NCBI GenBank assembly: GCA_913046365.1
Contig: CAJWRM010000010.1
Coordinates: 1-64,000 of the forward strand
Reading direction: 5' to 3'
Source of the DNA: an uncultured Flavobacteriales bacterium
GTDB taxonomy: Bacteria; Bacteroidota; Bacteroidia; Flavobacteriales_D; Crocinitomicaceae
Length of the DNA stretch: 64,000 bases
The position numbers and the translations under genes are program-made. The notes under the pieces were generated by a model, which did no database searches, had not been told where the DNA came from, and worked only from the letters and a program-made list of their open reading frames with translations. How positions within the stretch are numbered: position 1 is the stretch's first letter; each line of letters starts with the position of its first letter. Below are positions 26,162-33,765 of the stretch, in pieces.

Positions 26162-26683
26162 ATGGAAGACTTCGAAAAGATCTATGTGGACTATTCCTCA
26201 CTGGTATATAATGTTGCATTAAACTACGTGCAAAACATTCAGGATGCTGAAGAAATCACTCAAGATGTCTTTCTTAAAGTGTATCATAAAAAAGAAAGCT
26301 TTAAAAACAATTCCTCAATAAAAACGTGGGTTTACAGAATCACTATCAATACTTCAATTGATTATTTACGCAAGCGAAACAGAAGGCCTATACTTCGGCT
26401 ACTTATTAATGAGTCCAATGTTCCCAAACACAAAAGCGAATGGAAGCACCCTGGTGTTTTGCTTGAAGAGAAGGAGGCTTACCGAAGTCTTTTCTCAGCC
26501 TTAAATCAGCTCCCAATCGCGCAAAAATCAAGCATCATTTTGTTAAAAATTGAGGGGCTGAGTCAAAAAGAGGCCGCAAAGGTTTTAGAAGTCAAAGAAA
26601 AGGCTTTAGAGTCTTTATTTCAGAGGGCGAAAAAGTCACTTCTAACCATCATAAAAAAGGAAAAAAACAAAAAAAACGTCTAA
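26162..26683 (+). CDS. ECF-subfamily RNA polymerase sigma factor
   Basis: A 173-residue sigma-70-family factor. Region 2: FEKIYVDYSSLVYNVALNYV, DAEEITQDVFLKVYHK and TWVYRITINTSIDYLRKR. Region 4: LNQLPIAQKSSIILLKIEGL and QKEAAKVLEVKEKALESLFQ, then RAKKSL. There is no region 3, as in all ECF factors. The two genes after it encode a small one-TM protein and a membrane-anchored helical periplasmic protein, the same set and order of roles as metal-responsive Cnr-type systems. It probably transcribes the downstream MbnP/MbnH genes and itself. Gaps are 18 nt upstream and 10 nt downstream. Confidence 0.93.
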   Translation: MEDFEKIYVDYSSLVYNVALNYVQNIQDAEEITQDVFLKVYHKKESFKNNSSIKTWVYRITINTSIDYLRKRNRRPILRLLINESNVPKHKSEWKHPGVLLEEKEAYRSLFSALNQLPIAQKSSIILLKIEGLSQKEAAKVLEVKEKALESLFQRAKKSLLTIIKKEKNKKNV

Positions 26684-26693
26684 TATAAAAGCA

Positions 26694-26942
26694 ATGGAAG
26701 ATCCAATTGAATTATTTAAAAAAATAAGTGTTGTTCAGCCAGGACCTCGTCTTTATGAAAGTACTTTAGATAAAATACAAGCATATGAAAAAGACAAATT
26801 AAGTACGCTTCAATTGTTTACTATTGCAGCAGGTATAACACTCCTCATTGGCAGTAATTTTTATGTCTCCTTGGAGGACAATAAATTTGTAAATAAGGAT
26901 GAGCCCTCTCAATTCATCTATCAAACCGACCTTTATGAGTAA
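26694..26942 (+). CDS. Small single-TM protein, candidate anti-sigma factor (CnrY-like in layout)
   Basis: An 82-residue protein. The charged N-terminal ~38 residues (PIELFKKISVVQPGPRLYES, LDKIQAYEKDK) would face the cytoplasm; one TM segment follows (LFTIAAGITLLIGSNFYV, ~42-59), then a short periplasmic tail. This is the topology of CnrY-type anti-sigma factors (about 95 residues), which bind the sigma factor through the cytosolic helix. No sequence family was recognised; the role is inferred from size, topology and position right after the sigma gene. Its last 8 nt overlap the next gene, indicating coupled translation. Confidence 0.65.
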   Translation: MEDPIELFKKISVVQPGPRLYESTLDKIQAYEKDKLSTLQLFTIAAGITLLIGSNFYVSLEDNKFVNKDEPSQFIYQTDLYE

Positions 26943-27360
26943 AAACAAAATATACCTTATCGTGATTGTTTCCCTTATACTGAGTCACGTTGTCCTTTTT
27001 TCTATTCCGTTTTTAAAAGGACCCAAAAAAGAGTATCCTAGAAAAGTAATCATACAGGAACTTGGCTTTTCAGAGGAGCAAATTGCCTTATATGACACTT
27101 TAATTGATGCGCATAGAAAAAGTATCCATAAACTGAATGAAAAAATAAAAAAGGAGAGAGCGCTCTACTATACAGCCCTGAATAAGGAGGGGGGAGTTGG
27201 GAATTTAGGAAATATTTCAGAGGCTCAGCTTAGAATAGAGCAAACGCATTTTCTCCACTTCCTGTCGCTCAGGGCCCTTTGTAATGATGCGCAAAAAAAG
27301 AAGTTTGATGCACTCACGCCAAAGATACAGAACATCTTCTTTAAAGCTCCCAAGAAATAA
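26935..27360 (+). CDS. Membrane-anchored periplasmic heavy-metal-sensor-like protein (Spy/CpxP/CnrX superfamily)
   Basis: 141 residues from ATG 26935, preferred over 26899 because it starts just before the N-terminal TM (KNKIYLIVIVSLILSHVVLF). The periplasmic part is all-helical: ELGFSEEQIALYDTLIDAHRK resembles the LTxEQ motif of Spy/CpxP proteins, and EQTHFLHFLSLRALCNDAQK forms another helix. His60, His65, His105 and His108, with Cys116, are possible metal ligands. In Cnr-type systems the anchored sensor (about 148 residues) binds metal and releases the sigma factor from its anti-sigma partner. It overlaps the upstream gene by 8 nt, and its stop overlaps the next ATG (TAATG). Confidence 0.78.
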   Translation: MSKNKIYLIVIVSLILSHVVLFSIPFLKGPKKEYPRKVIIQELGFSEEQIALYDTLIDAHRKSIHKLNEKIKKERALYYTALNKEGGVGNLGNISEAQLRIEQTHFLHFLSLRALCNDAQKKKFDALTPKIQNIFFKAPKK

Positions 27361-28016
27361 TGCGGACATCACTATTGGTTCTGTTCGGAGCGACAACCCT
27401 AACGTTTACAAAAGCGCAGCTAAACTTTAGCTTATCGACGGACTCTTCTGTTTCGGTTCCCCTGCGTCTCGACTCCCAAGACTCAATTAGCGCGCTGCGT
27501 TTTTACATTAGCAATGTGCGTATAGAACATGAAAGAAAAATAGTTTGGAGCGCTGAACAGGAACATTATTTAATAGATTTCAATCAAGATCATCTGCAAA
27601 GCAATAATATAAGTGGACAAGAGGGAAGTGACTTAAAAGAAGGCGTTTTAAAGTTTGTTTTAGGCGTGGATGATAATACATCTGCACAAGGAATCGGAGA
27701 GGGTCCATTAGACCCAATTAGAGGAATGTATTGGACCTGGCAAAGCGGATATATCAATTTTAAATTAGAGGGTGTCTCCAACCAATGTCGTACGAGGAAA
27801 AATAAATTTCAACTGCATCTGGGCGGGTTTCAAAAACCCTATCGAACAGCTCAAAACATTGAGCTTAAAATCAGCGGGGAACAAAAAACTGTTGTTTTCA
27901 ACCTCAAAAAACTAATGTCTACCATCAACCTTAAAGAAGACCACACGATTATGAGCCCAAATGAAAAGGCTGTTTTTTTTATGGAAAGTGCAAAATCTTG
28001 CTTCTATGTACAGTAG
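27360..28016 (+). CDS. MbnP-like periplasmic protein
   Basis: A 218-residue protein with a signal peptide (LFGATTLTFTKAQ). Family features: the N-terminal strand pair NFSLSTDSS, ALRFYISNVRI, LIDFNQDH, LKFVLGVDD, and the signature LDPIRGMYWTWQSGYINFK (118-136), followed by FQLHLGG. The MYWTWQSGYI segment holds Trp125 and Trp127. In the methanotroph MbnP, a tryptophan is oxidised to kynurenine by the diheme enzyme MbnH and contributes to copper binding; which tryptophan here corresponds cannot be decided by eye. Its 3' end overlaps the diheme gene by 11 nt, making the MbnP/MbnH pairing very likely. It starts with ATG overlapping the sensor's stop codon. Confidence 0.83.
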   Translation: MRTSLLVLFGATTLTFTKAQLNFSLSTDSSVSVPLRLDSQDSISALRFYISNVRIEHERKIVWSAEQEHYLIDFNQDHLQSNNISGQEGSDLKEGVLKFVLGVDDNTSAQGIGEGPLDPIRGMYWTWQSGYINFKLEGVSNQCRTRKNKFQLHLGGFQKPYRTAQNIELKISGEQKTVVFNLKKLMSTINLKEDHTIMSPNEKAVFFMESAKSCFYVQ

Positions 28017-29037
28017 AAGGGTTTTACTTTTTTTCGTGCTCTTTTTTCTTGTGGCGTTTGCTGTGAAAACAGGAAACCCCAACCCCCCCTCCTACTTGCC
28101 AACACCCTACTATTCTCTTCCTGTTTCCCCTGAGACAAACGATACAGTCGCTTTGGGAAGGCTCCTTTTTTATGACAATATATTATCGGGGAACAATCAG
28201 GTTTCTTGTGCCTCATGTCACAACTCATACAACGCTTTTGCCCATACCGACCATCAGCTAAGCCACGGCATCTTTGATTCTATAGGCACTAGAAACGCTC
28301 CCGCGCTTTTCAATTTAGCCTGGAAAAAAGATTTCATGTGGGACGGGGCGACTCACCATATTGATGCACAAGCCTTAGCGCCTTTGCACGACCCGAAAGA
28401 AATGGGCTCAAGCATGGAAGAGCTCCTATCAAAACTTCGGTCGTCTAGCTTTTATCGAGAGGAATTTTTTAACACATATCAAGACTCACTTATAAATAGC
28501 CGAAGAGTATTACAGGCTCTCGCCGCATTTGAGCTTAGCATTATCTCTTTTGACTCTAAATATGATTCTGTCAAGGAAGGGGTTGCAGATTTTACCCATC
28601 AAGAAGTGTCAGGATATAAACTATTTGATCAACATTGTAGCAAGTGTCATACAGAGCCCCTATTTACGAACGGAGAATTTATGGACAACAACCTTCCTGT
28701 TGACTCATCGCTCGATGATAAGGGGCGATTTTTAGTTTCCAAACAAAAGGAAGACCGCTATAAATTCAAAGTGCCTTCTTTACGAAACCTAAGCTATACC
28801 TACCCCTATATGCACGACGGAAGATTTGCAAAGCTACATGACGTTTTGGATCATTATGCTTCCGATGAACAAAATGGTTGTGACCGAAAAAACGACCTTG
28901 AAAAACCGATTGTATTGAGCTTTAATGAGCGTGCAGACCTTATTGCCTTTTTGTTGACCCTGAATGATGACCGTTTCGTGTTTAACCCAACGTATTCGTT
29001 TCCGGAAAAGCTTAAAAACAAACTATTAGAAGATTGA
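28006..29037 (+). CDS. MbnH-like diheme cytochrome c peroxidase/MauG-family enzyme
   Basis: 343 residues from ATG 28006; an in-frame ATG at 27961 would overlap the previous gene by 56 nt and add 15 residues before the signal segment (RRVLLFFVLFFLVAFAV). Two c-type heme sites: CASCH (68-72) and CSKCH (211-215). The peroxidase-family core is present: LGRLLFYDNILSGNN, TRNAPALFNLAW, and VPSLRNLSYTYPYMHDGRF. MbnH enzymes form a bis-Fe(IV) state and modify Trp in their partner MbnP; related MauG and CcpA act on other substrates. The overlap with the MbnP-like gene supports the MbnH assignment over a plain cytochrome c peroxidase. Confidence 0.87.
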   Translation: MYSRRVLLFFVLFFLVAFAVKTGNPNPPSYLPTPYYSLPVSPETNDTVALGRLLFYDNILSGNNQVSCASCHNSYNAFAHTDHQLSHGIFDSIGTRNAPALFNLAWKKDFMWDGATHHIDAQALAPLHDPKEMGSSMEELLSKLRSSSFYREEFFNTYQDSLINSRRVLQALAAFELSIISFDSKYDSVKEGVADFTHQEVSGYKLFDQHCSKCHTEPLFTNGEFMDNNLPVDSSLDDKGRFLVSKQKEDRYKFKVPSLRNLSYTYPYMHDGRFAKLHDVLDHYASDEQNGCDRKNDLEKPIVLSFNERADLIAFLLTLNDDRFVFNPTYSFPEKLKNKLLED

Positions 29038-29134
29038 TGTTTTTTTAAAAAGTAAACTCATATTAACGTCCTTAAAAAACAAAGACTTAACAGTCGAGAT
29101 ATAAAGACGTATATTTAGTCCTACTTGAAACACT

Positions 29135-30631
29135 ATGAAAAAGGCTCTTCTATCTTTATTCCTCTTATTGTTGTTTTCAGCAACAACTGTTGAGGCCTCT
29201 TTTACACAAATAAAAACACCCGTCATATCAAGCCTAAATTCAAGGGTTTTTTCTAGTGATAATGACAAATTGATTACACTGCACCTTGAACTCGACAAGG
29301 CTGATTTTTACCGCATTTATAACCAATACCGACAAGACCTATGGATTTCGGCTAAAATCCTGTTGGAATCAAAAAACCGCGTTTTAGTGCGTCTGCGTTT
29401 GCGAGGAGACTCCTCACGTAAGCTTTTCAAAAAATCCCTTAAAATTGCCTTACCCAAAGGGGTGAATTTATTATCCAATAGTCAAATATTAAATTTGAAC
29501 GCAGAGGTTTCTGACGCCACATTTATGCGACAATACCTTGCGACAAGGTTGTTCCAGGAATCAGGTCAAACCTGCTTCAAAACAAGACATGTGTTGGTTA
29601 ACATAAATGACACCTTGGACGGGATTTATTTATGGGTTGAGAACCTGGACAAAGCCTTTTTAAAAGAGCGAAAGCTTGATACAAATAACTTTTTATATAA
29701 AGCCACACGAGACGGCGCAAACCTTAGCCTATCAGATGAGCCAGATAAAAATTGGGAAAGTAAGAATGGTGTAGAAGAAGTTCCTTTAGCAGAGCTTAAA
29801 AAGCTTCGTATTGATATTAACAATGTTCCAGATAGTTTATACTACGAATGGGTTCGCCGAACTTTTGACTACGATGCTATGGTTAATATCCTCTCGATGA
29901 ACCTGCTGATTTCAAACTCCAGTACTTATTACCACAATTACTACCTGTATTATGATTTAGCTTCGCAAAAGTGGCAGATGTGGCCTTGGGACTTAGATAA
30001 AACATTTTGTCTTGACAAGCTAGATATGCACTACCATCGAGGCTCGCATCGAGAGCGGAGATCTGCGAGCTTGCCTGGCAACCCCATTCTAGAACGCGCT
30101 ATTATTTGTGCGCCCATCTTTCGAGATATTCAAAAACGAACCTTCGAACTGCACAAGTCTATTTTTAATATTCTGCATGTGGGTCCAATGATTGATAGTT
30201 TGGAAAAAGAATTACTTCCTTATGTCGAACATGACACAAAATGCGGTCAATCTTTAGCCTCATTTCGAAACGAAGTTGAGGGCCTTAGATCATTTATTGT
30301 TCAGCGTTATGATAGTTTAAAGTATCAGTTCGATCATTTTCCGACATCATTTACCATTCATCGACCAAAAGGTTCGTTCAAAGGTGATATTAGGCTAACA
30401 TGGGATGCGTCAATAGATCCAAACGGCGACGATCTCCGTTACAATGTTCAGTTTTGTTCGGACGCGCGTTTCAAAGGCAAAATCACGTACATCAAAAATC
30501 TAGAAAAGACAACTTGTATCATTGGTCGCAATTCTTTAAACCCCGGCAAGTACTATTACAAGGTATCCGTAAGCGACGGAAAGCATAAGGTTTTTGGTTA
30601 TGACAGTTGTCATAGCTTCAAAGTAAAATAA
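29135..30631 (+). CDS. Secreted CotH-kinase-family protein
   Basis: A 498-residue protein with an N-terminal signal peptide (LLSLFLLLLFSATTVEA). CotH features: the nucleotide-lysine region LRLRGDSSRKLFKKSLKIAL (87-106), LNLNAEVSDATFMRQYLATR, LDGIYLWVENLDKAFLKER, and the metal-binding WPWDLDKTF (Asp286, Asp288). CotH of Bacillus is an atypical secreted kinase that phosphorylates spore-coat proteins; CotH-like proteins are widespread in bacteria without known targets. The C-terminal ~95 residues form a fibronectin-III-like domain (LTWDASIDPNGDDLRYNVQF). It lies 97 bp after the MbnH-like gene and 49 bp before the YHYH gene, all on the same strand. Confidence 0.85.
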   Translation: MKKALLSLFLLLLFSATTVEASFTQIKTPVISSLNSRVFSSDNDKLITLHLELDKADFYRIYNQYRQDLWISAKILLESKNRVLVRLRLRGDSSRKLFKKSLKIALPKGVNLLSNSQILNLNAEVSDATFMRQYLATRLFQESGQTCFKTRHVLVNINDTLDGIYLWVENLDKAFLKERKLDTNNFLYKATRDGANLSLSDEPDKNWESKNGVEEVPLAELKKLRIDINNVPDSLYYEWVRRTFDYDAMVNILSMNLLISNSSTYYHNYYLYYDLASQKWQMWPWDLDKTFCLDKLDMHYHRGSHRERRSASLPGNPILERAIICAPIFRDIQKRTFELHKSIFNILHVGPMIDSLEKELLPYVEHDTKCGQSLASFRNEVEGLRSFIVQRYDSLKYQFDHFPTSFTIHRPKGSFKGDIRLTWDASIDPNGDDLRYNVQFCSDARFKGKITYIKNLEKTTCIIGRNSLNPGKYYYKVSVSDGKHKVFGYDSCHSFKVK

Positions 30632-30680
30632 TGATAAAAAGGATTTAATTAATCTCTTCGTCTAACTCTAAAAACAAACC

Positions 30681-32051
30681 ATGAAAAACAACACGCTATT
30701 CCTTTTTACTCTTTTATTTTTTGCCTTTGATTCCTTTTCTCAAGGCCCGCAAATTACCTCTTGGTTGCAAAACACAACTCAAACGGGTTCTTATTACACA
30801 GAAGGAAACTCAACACCCCTTGGAAACGGTATCTTGGTGAATTGTCAACAAGTCGCTTATACGAATACAAATGTTTTTGTAACAACCGAGGGTGTTCCTT
30901 CATATACAACTGGGCCCTACCTTGACTTCAACCCATCAAATGCTGAGGCACAAGGCAGGGTTTATAAGTTTCCACTGAACCCATCACCCAACACAGGAAA
31001 CCCAACAGCGACGACCGCGGGAAGTATTGGTGTGTTTATAAATGGTGTTTCTCTTTATGATTATCGTGACGGTGTAGCCTGGAACCCAAATACAAATGCA
31101 CTATGTGGTGGTCCAGGAAACCCGCCTTGCCCCGGAGGAATGGGAGCAACAATGGATTGGAATAGAGATGCAATACCTGCCGAAATGGAAGGTTTTGATT
31201 GCTCTAAAGGCCATCCGGCAATGGGGAATTACCACCACCACCAAAACCCTTCTGCTTTTGACTTAGACCTCAATGTTGTCTCCACAATTTGTAATCTATA
31301 TGACGCAGAGGGTTTGTATGCTATTGATGTAAGTGCTCATTCACCACTGCTTGGTTTTGCCTATGACGGATATCCTATTTACGGTGCTTACGGTTTCGCA
31401 AATAGTGACGGATCTGGTGGTGTCGTAAGAATGAAAACCAGTTATCAACTTCAAAATATCACAACGAGAACAAACGGCCCTGATGTCGGACAAATTGTCA
31501 ATGTCAACGGGCCAAACGGAGGCCCTCAGGAGCTTTTTTTAGGTTACTTCAGAGAAGATTATGAGTATGTTAGCCATGCTGATGAGGATTTTTTAGATGA
31601 GCACAATGGAAGAACTTGTGTGACCCCCGAATACCCAAATGGCACCTACGCATACTTCTGCACAGTCGATGAAAACCACAATTCAGCTTACCCTTATGCT
31701 GTTGGACCAACGTTTTACGGGGTATATTCAAACGCCTCTGTCAACAACGTCCCCGGTTCTGCTACGATATATACTCCCCCGACAACGGGTATAAACAACG
31801 GCTTCAAGAGTTTAGGGTTCGATGTTTTTCCAAACCCAAGTATGGACCTTGTCGCTATTCAAGCCAATGGGATAGTGAAAGAAAAAATTACTGTTGAGCT
31901 ATTTTCTGCAACGGGAAAGCTTGTGAGAAGCACAAGTATTACACCGGGACAAACGATTGCTTATTTTGATGTACAAACCCTGCACCAAGGAGCATACACG
32001 GTTAGCGTTTCTTGTGGAAGTAGCATGAAACTATTCAAGATTATACGGTAA
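30681..32051 (+). CDS. Secreted YHYH-domain protein with T9SS C-terminal domain
   Basis: A 456-residue protein with a signal peptide (FFAFDSFSQ). The central domain matches the YHYH family: GMGATMDWNRDAIPAEMEGF, CSKGHPAMGNYHHHQNP, DVSAHSPLLGFAYDGYPIYG, and NGTYAYFCTVDENHNSAYPY. It is rich in conserved His and Cys, suggesting metal binding, though the family has no proven function. The C-terminal ~75 residues are a T9SS type A tail (VFPNPSMDLVAIQANG, YTVSVSCGSSMKLFKII). Its neighbours, MbnP/MbnH-like and CotH proteins, make a role around a redox metal such as copper plausible but unproven. Confidence 0.85.
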   Translation: MKNNTLFLFTLLFFAFDSFSQGPQITSWLQNTTQTGSYYTEGNSTPLGNGILVNCQQVAYTNTNVFVTTEGVPSYTTGPYLDFNPSNAEAQGRVYKFPLNPSPNTGNPTATTAGSIGVFINGVSLYDYRDGVAWNPNTNALCGGPGNPPCPGGMGATMDWNRDAIPAEMEGFDCSKGHPAMGNYHHHQNPSAFDLDLNVVSTICNLYDAEGLYAIDVSAHSPLLGFAYDGYPIYGAYGFANSDGSGGVVRMKTSYQLQNITTRTNGPDVGQIVNVNGPNGGPQELFLGYFREDYEYVSHADEDFLDEHNGRTCVTPEYPNGTYAYFCTVDENHNSAYPYAVGPTFYGVYSNASVNNVPGSATIYTPPTTGINNGFKSLGFDVFPNPSMDLVAIQANGIVKEKITVELFSATGKLVRSTSITPGQTIAYFDVQTLHQGAYTVSVSCGSSMKLFKIIR

Positions 32052-32115
32052 ACAATTTTTAACTCGCTTATACATAATAGGAGATTGCAAGCAAACATCT
32101 TTGTAGTTTTATGCC

Positions 32116-33762
32116 GTGGATAAAAACGAGCTGCTTCAATTCTTTGATCAACCTATTGCTTTTTCAGCATGGCCAAAAGCCTTTCCTTTTCCTTTCTATC
32201 ACAAACCTGATGACATAGCGCTCAAAGCGGCAGAGCAAGTAAAACAGTTGCTTGGAAAAAACACCAAACATGATTTTAATGAGCAAGGTAAAATGTTTGG
32301 CGTCTTAGTTGTGGAATATCAACATGGCGAACTCGGTTTTTTAATGGGGTATTCGGGAAAACTAAAGAATAACGAAAAACCAAAGGGGTTTGTTCCTCCT
32401 GTTGTAGACGTGCATCAAAAAGACGGCTTTTTCAAACGGGAAGAAAAAGCACTAGATGTTCTTACCGAAAAAATAGAAAGACTCTCTGCTATGCCAGATT
32501 TTATAAAGGCAAAAAAAGATTACCAAAACGCATTGAAAGAACATGGTCGGTTTATTGCCTCAAGCCGTCAAAAAATAAAAACCAACAAGGCTAAACGAAA
32601 ACAAATCAGAGTATCTATTTTCGAAAAGGCAAGCGAAATACAGATTGATAAACTTTCTCAATTAAGCCTTGAAAGCAAACTAGAACAAATCGCATATAAG
32701 AAGGAAAAAAAACAACGAAGCGCTGCTTTGTTGGTCCTTGAAGATGCTTTTTTAACGCTTGAAAAAAACATCAAAAGCCTCAAAGCTAAAAGAGCTGAAA
32801 AATCAAAGAATCTACAAGAGCAAGTTTTTAAAGCGGCTTCTTTTTTAAACTTCAAAGGAGAAAAAAAAGACTTGTTCTCTCTTTTTAAGGGCGCTTACCA
32901 AGGTGTTCCCCCGTCGGGCGCTGGAGAGTGTTCAGGACCTCGTTTGCTCCAAAGCTGCTACAAGCTAGGGTTTAAACCAATTACTTTTACAGAGTTTTGG
33001 TGGGGAGCCCCTCCGAAAAAACAGCTTCGTAAACACAACACACACTATGCTGCTTGCAGGGGAAAGTGTGAGCCAATTCTAGGCCACATGTTAAAAGGTG
33101 TGAAAATAAAGCAGAACCCTCTTGGCGAAGATCAAAAAAACAAGGTTATCGATGTGTTATATGAAGACAAGGAGGTTCTTGTAGTGAATAAGCCCCACGG
33201 CTTATTGTCTGTTCCGGGAAAAAACATAAAACAATCCGTTATTAGCGTATTGAAAAAAGAAAATTCAGCAACTTACGACCTTTTCCCTGTTCATCGGCTA
33301 GACCGCCAAACCTCTGGTGTTTTGCTTTTAGCAAAAAACAAAACATCGCTTGCCGCGCTGCAAATGCAATTCGAAAAAAGAAGCATAAAAAAAGAATACG
33401 TAGCGTTGTTAGATGGTGTGCTCGCTCAGAAAGAGGGGGAAATTATTCTTCCTTTAGCGACAGATTATAACGACCGCCCAAGGCAGTTAGTTTGCTTTGA
33501 AAGGGGCAAGTATGCAGAAACGAAATATGAGCTGTTATGGGTTGATAAAGGGGTTTCTAGGGTGCGTTTTTATCCCAAAACCGGAAGAAGCCATCAACTT
33601 CGTGCTCATTCGGCTTTTCATGATGGTTTAAACATGGCTATTGTGGGGGATGACTTATATGGAAGGCATCAGGAGAGAATGTATCTACATGCCGAAAAAT
33701 TGATTTTTATACACCCCAAAACAAACAAAGAGATAACAGTTTGCTCACCGACTCCTTTTTAA
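32116..33762 (+). CDS. RluA-family pseudouridine synthase with long N-terminal coiled-coil and Cys-rich extension
   Basis: A 548-residue protein starting at GTG 32116; the ATG five bases earlier is out of frame. The catalytic domain is C-terminal (~335-548): ED KEVLVVNKPHGLLSVPGK, HRLDRQTSGVLLLAKN with catalytic Asp396, and KTGRSHQLRAHSAF. The N-terminal 330 residues carry a Lys/Glu-rich coiled coil (~110-245) and a segment with GECSGPRLLQSCYKLGFKPI and AACRGKCEPILGHML. This extended form is a recognisable sub-family of RluA-like enzymes in several bacterial groups; its RNA target is not known to me. It converges with the histidine-kinase gene, 3 nt between stops. Confidence 0.87.
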   Translation: MDKNELLQFFDQPIAFSAWPKAFPFPFYHKPDDIALKAAEQVKQLLGKNTKHDFNEQGKMFGVLVVEYQHGELGFLMGYSGKLKNNEKPKGFVPPVVDVHQKDGFFKREEKALDVLTEKIERLSAMPDFIKAKKDYQNALKEHGRFIASSRQKIKTNKAKRKQIRVSIFEKASEIQIDKLSQLSLESKLEQIAYKKEKKQRSAALLVLEDAFLTLEKNIKSLKAKRAEKSKNLQEQVFKAASFLNFKGEKKDLFSLFKGAYQGVPPSGAGECSGPRLLQSCYKLGFKPITFTEFWWGAPPKKQLRKHNTHYAACRGKCEPILGHMLKGVKIKQNPLGEDQKNKVIDVLYEDKEVLVVNKPHGLLSVPGKNIKQSVISVLKKENSATYDLFPVHRLDRQTSGVLLLAKNKTSLAALQMQFEKRSIKKEYVALLDGVLAQKEGEIILPLATDYNDRPRQLVCFERGKYAETKYELLWVDKGVSRVRFYPKTGRSHQLRAHSAFHDGLNMAIVGDDLYGRHQERMYLHAEKLIFIHPKTNKEITVCSPTPF

Positions 33763-33765
33763 ACC

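Noticed and set aside
26899-26934. Earlier start for the metal-sensor-like protein
   Set aside because: It would add 12 polar residues before the TM anchor and lengthen the overlap with the upstream gene; ATG 26935 fits better.
27961-28005. Longer start for the MbnH-like protein
   Set aside because: It would overlap the MbnP-like gene by 56 nt and put 15 residues before the signal segment; ATG at 28006 gives a normal export signal.
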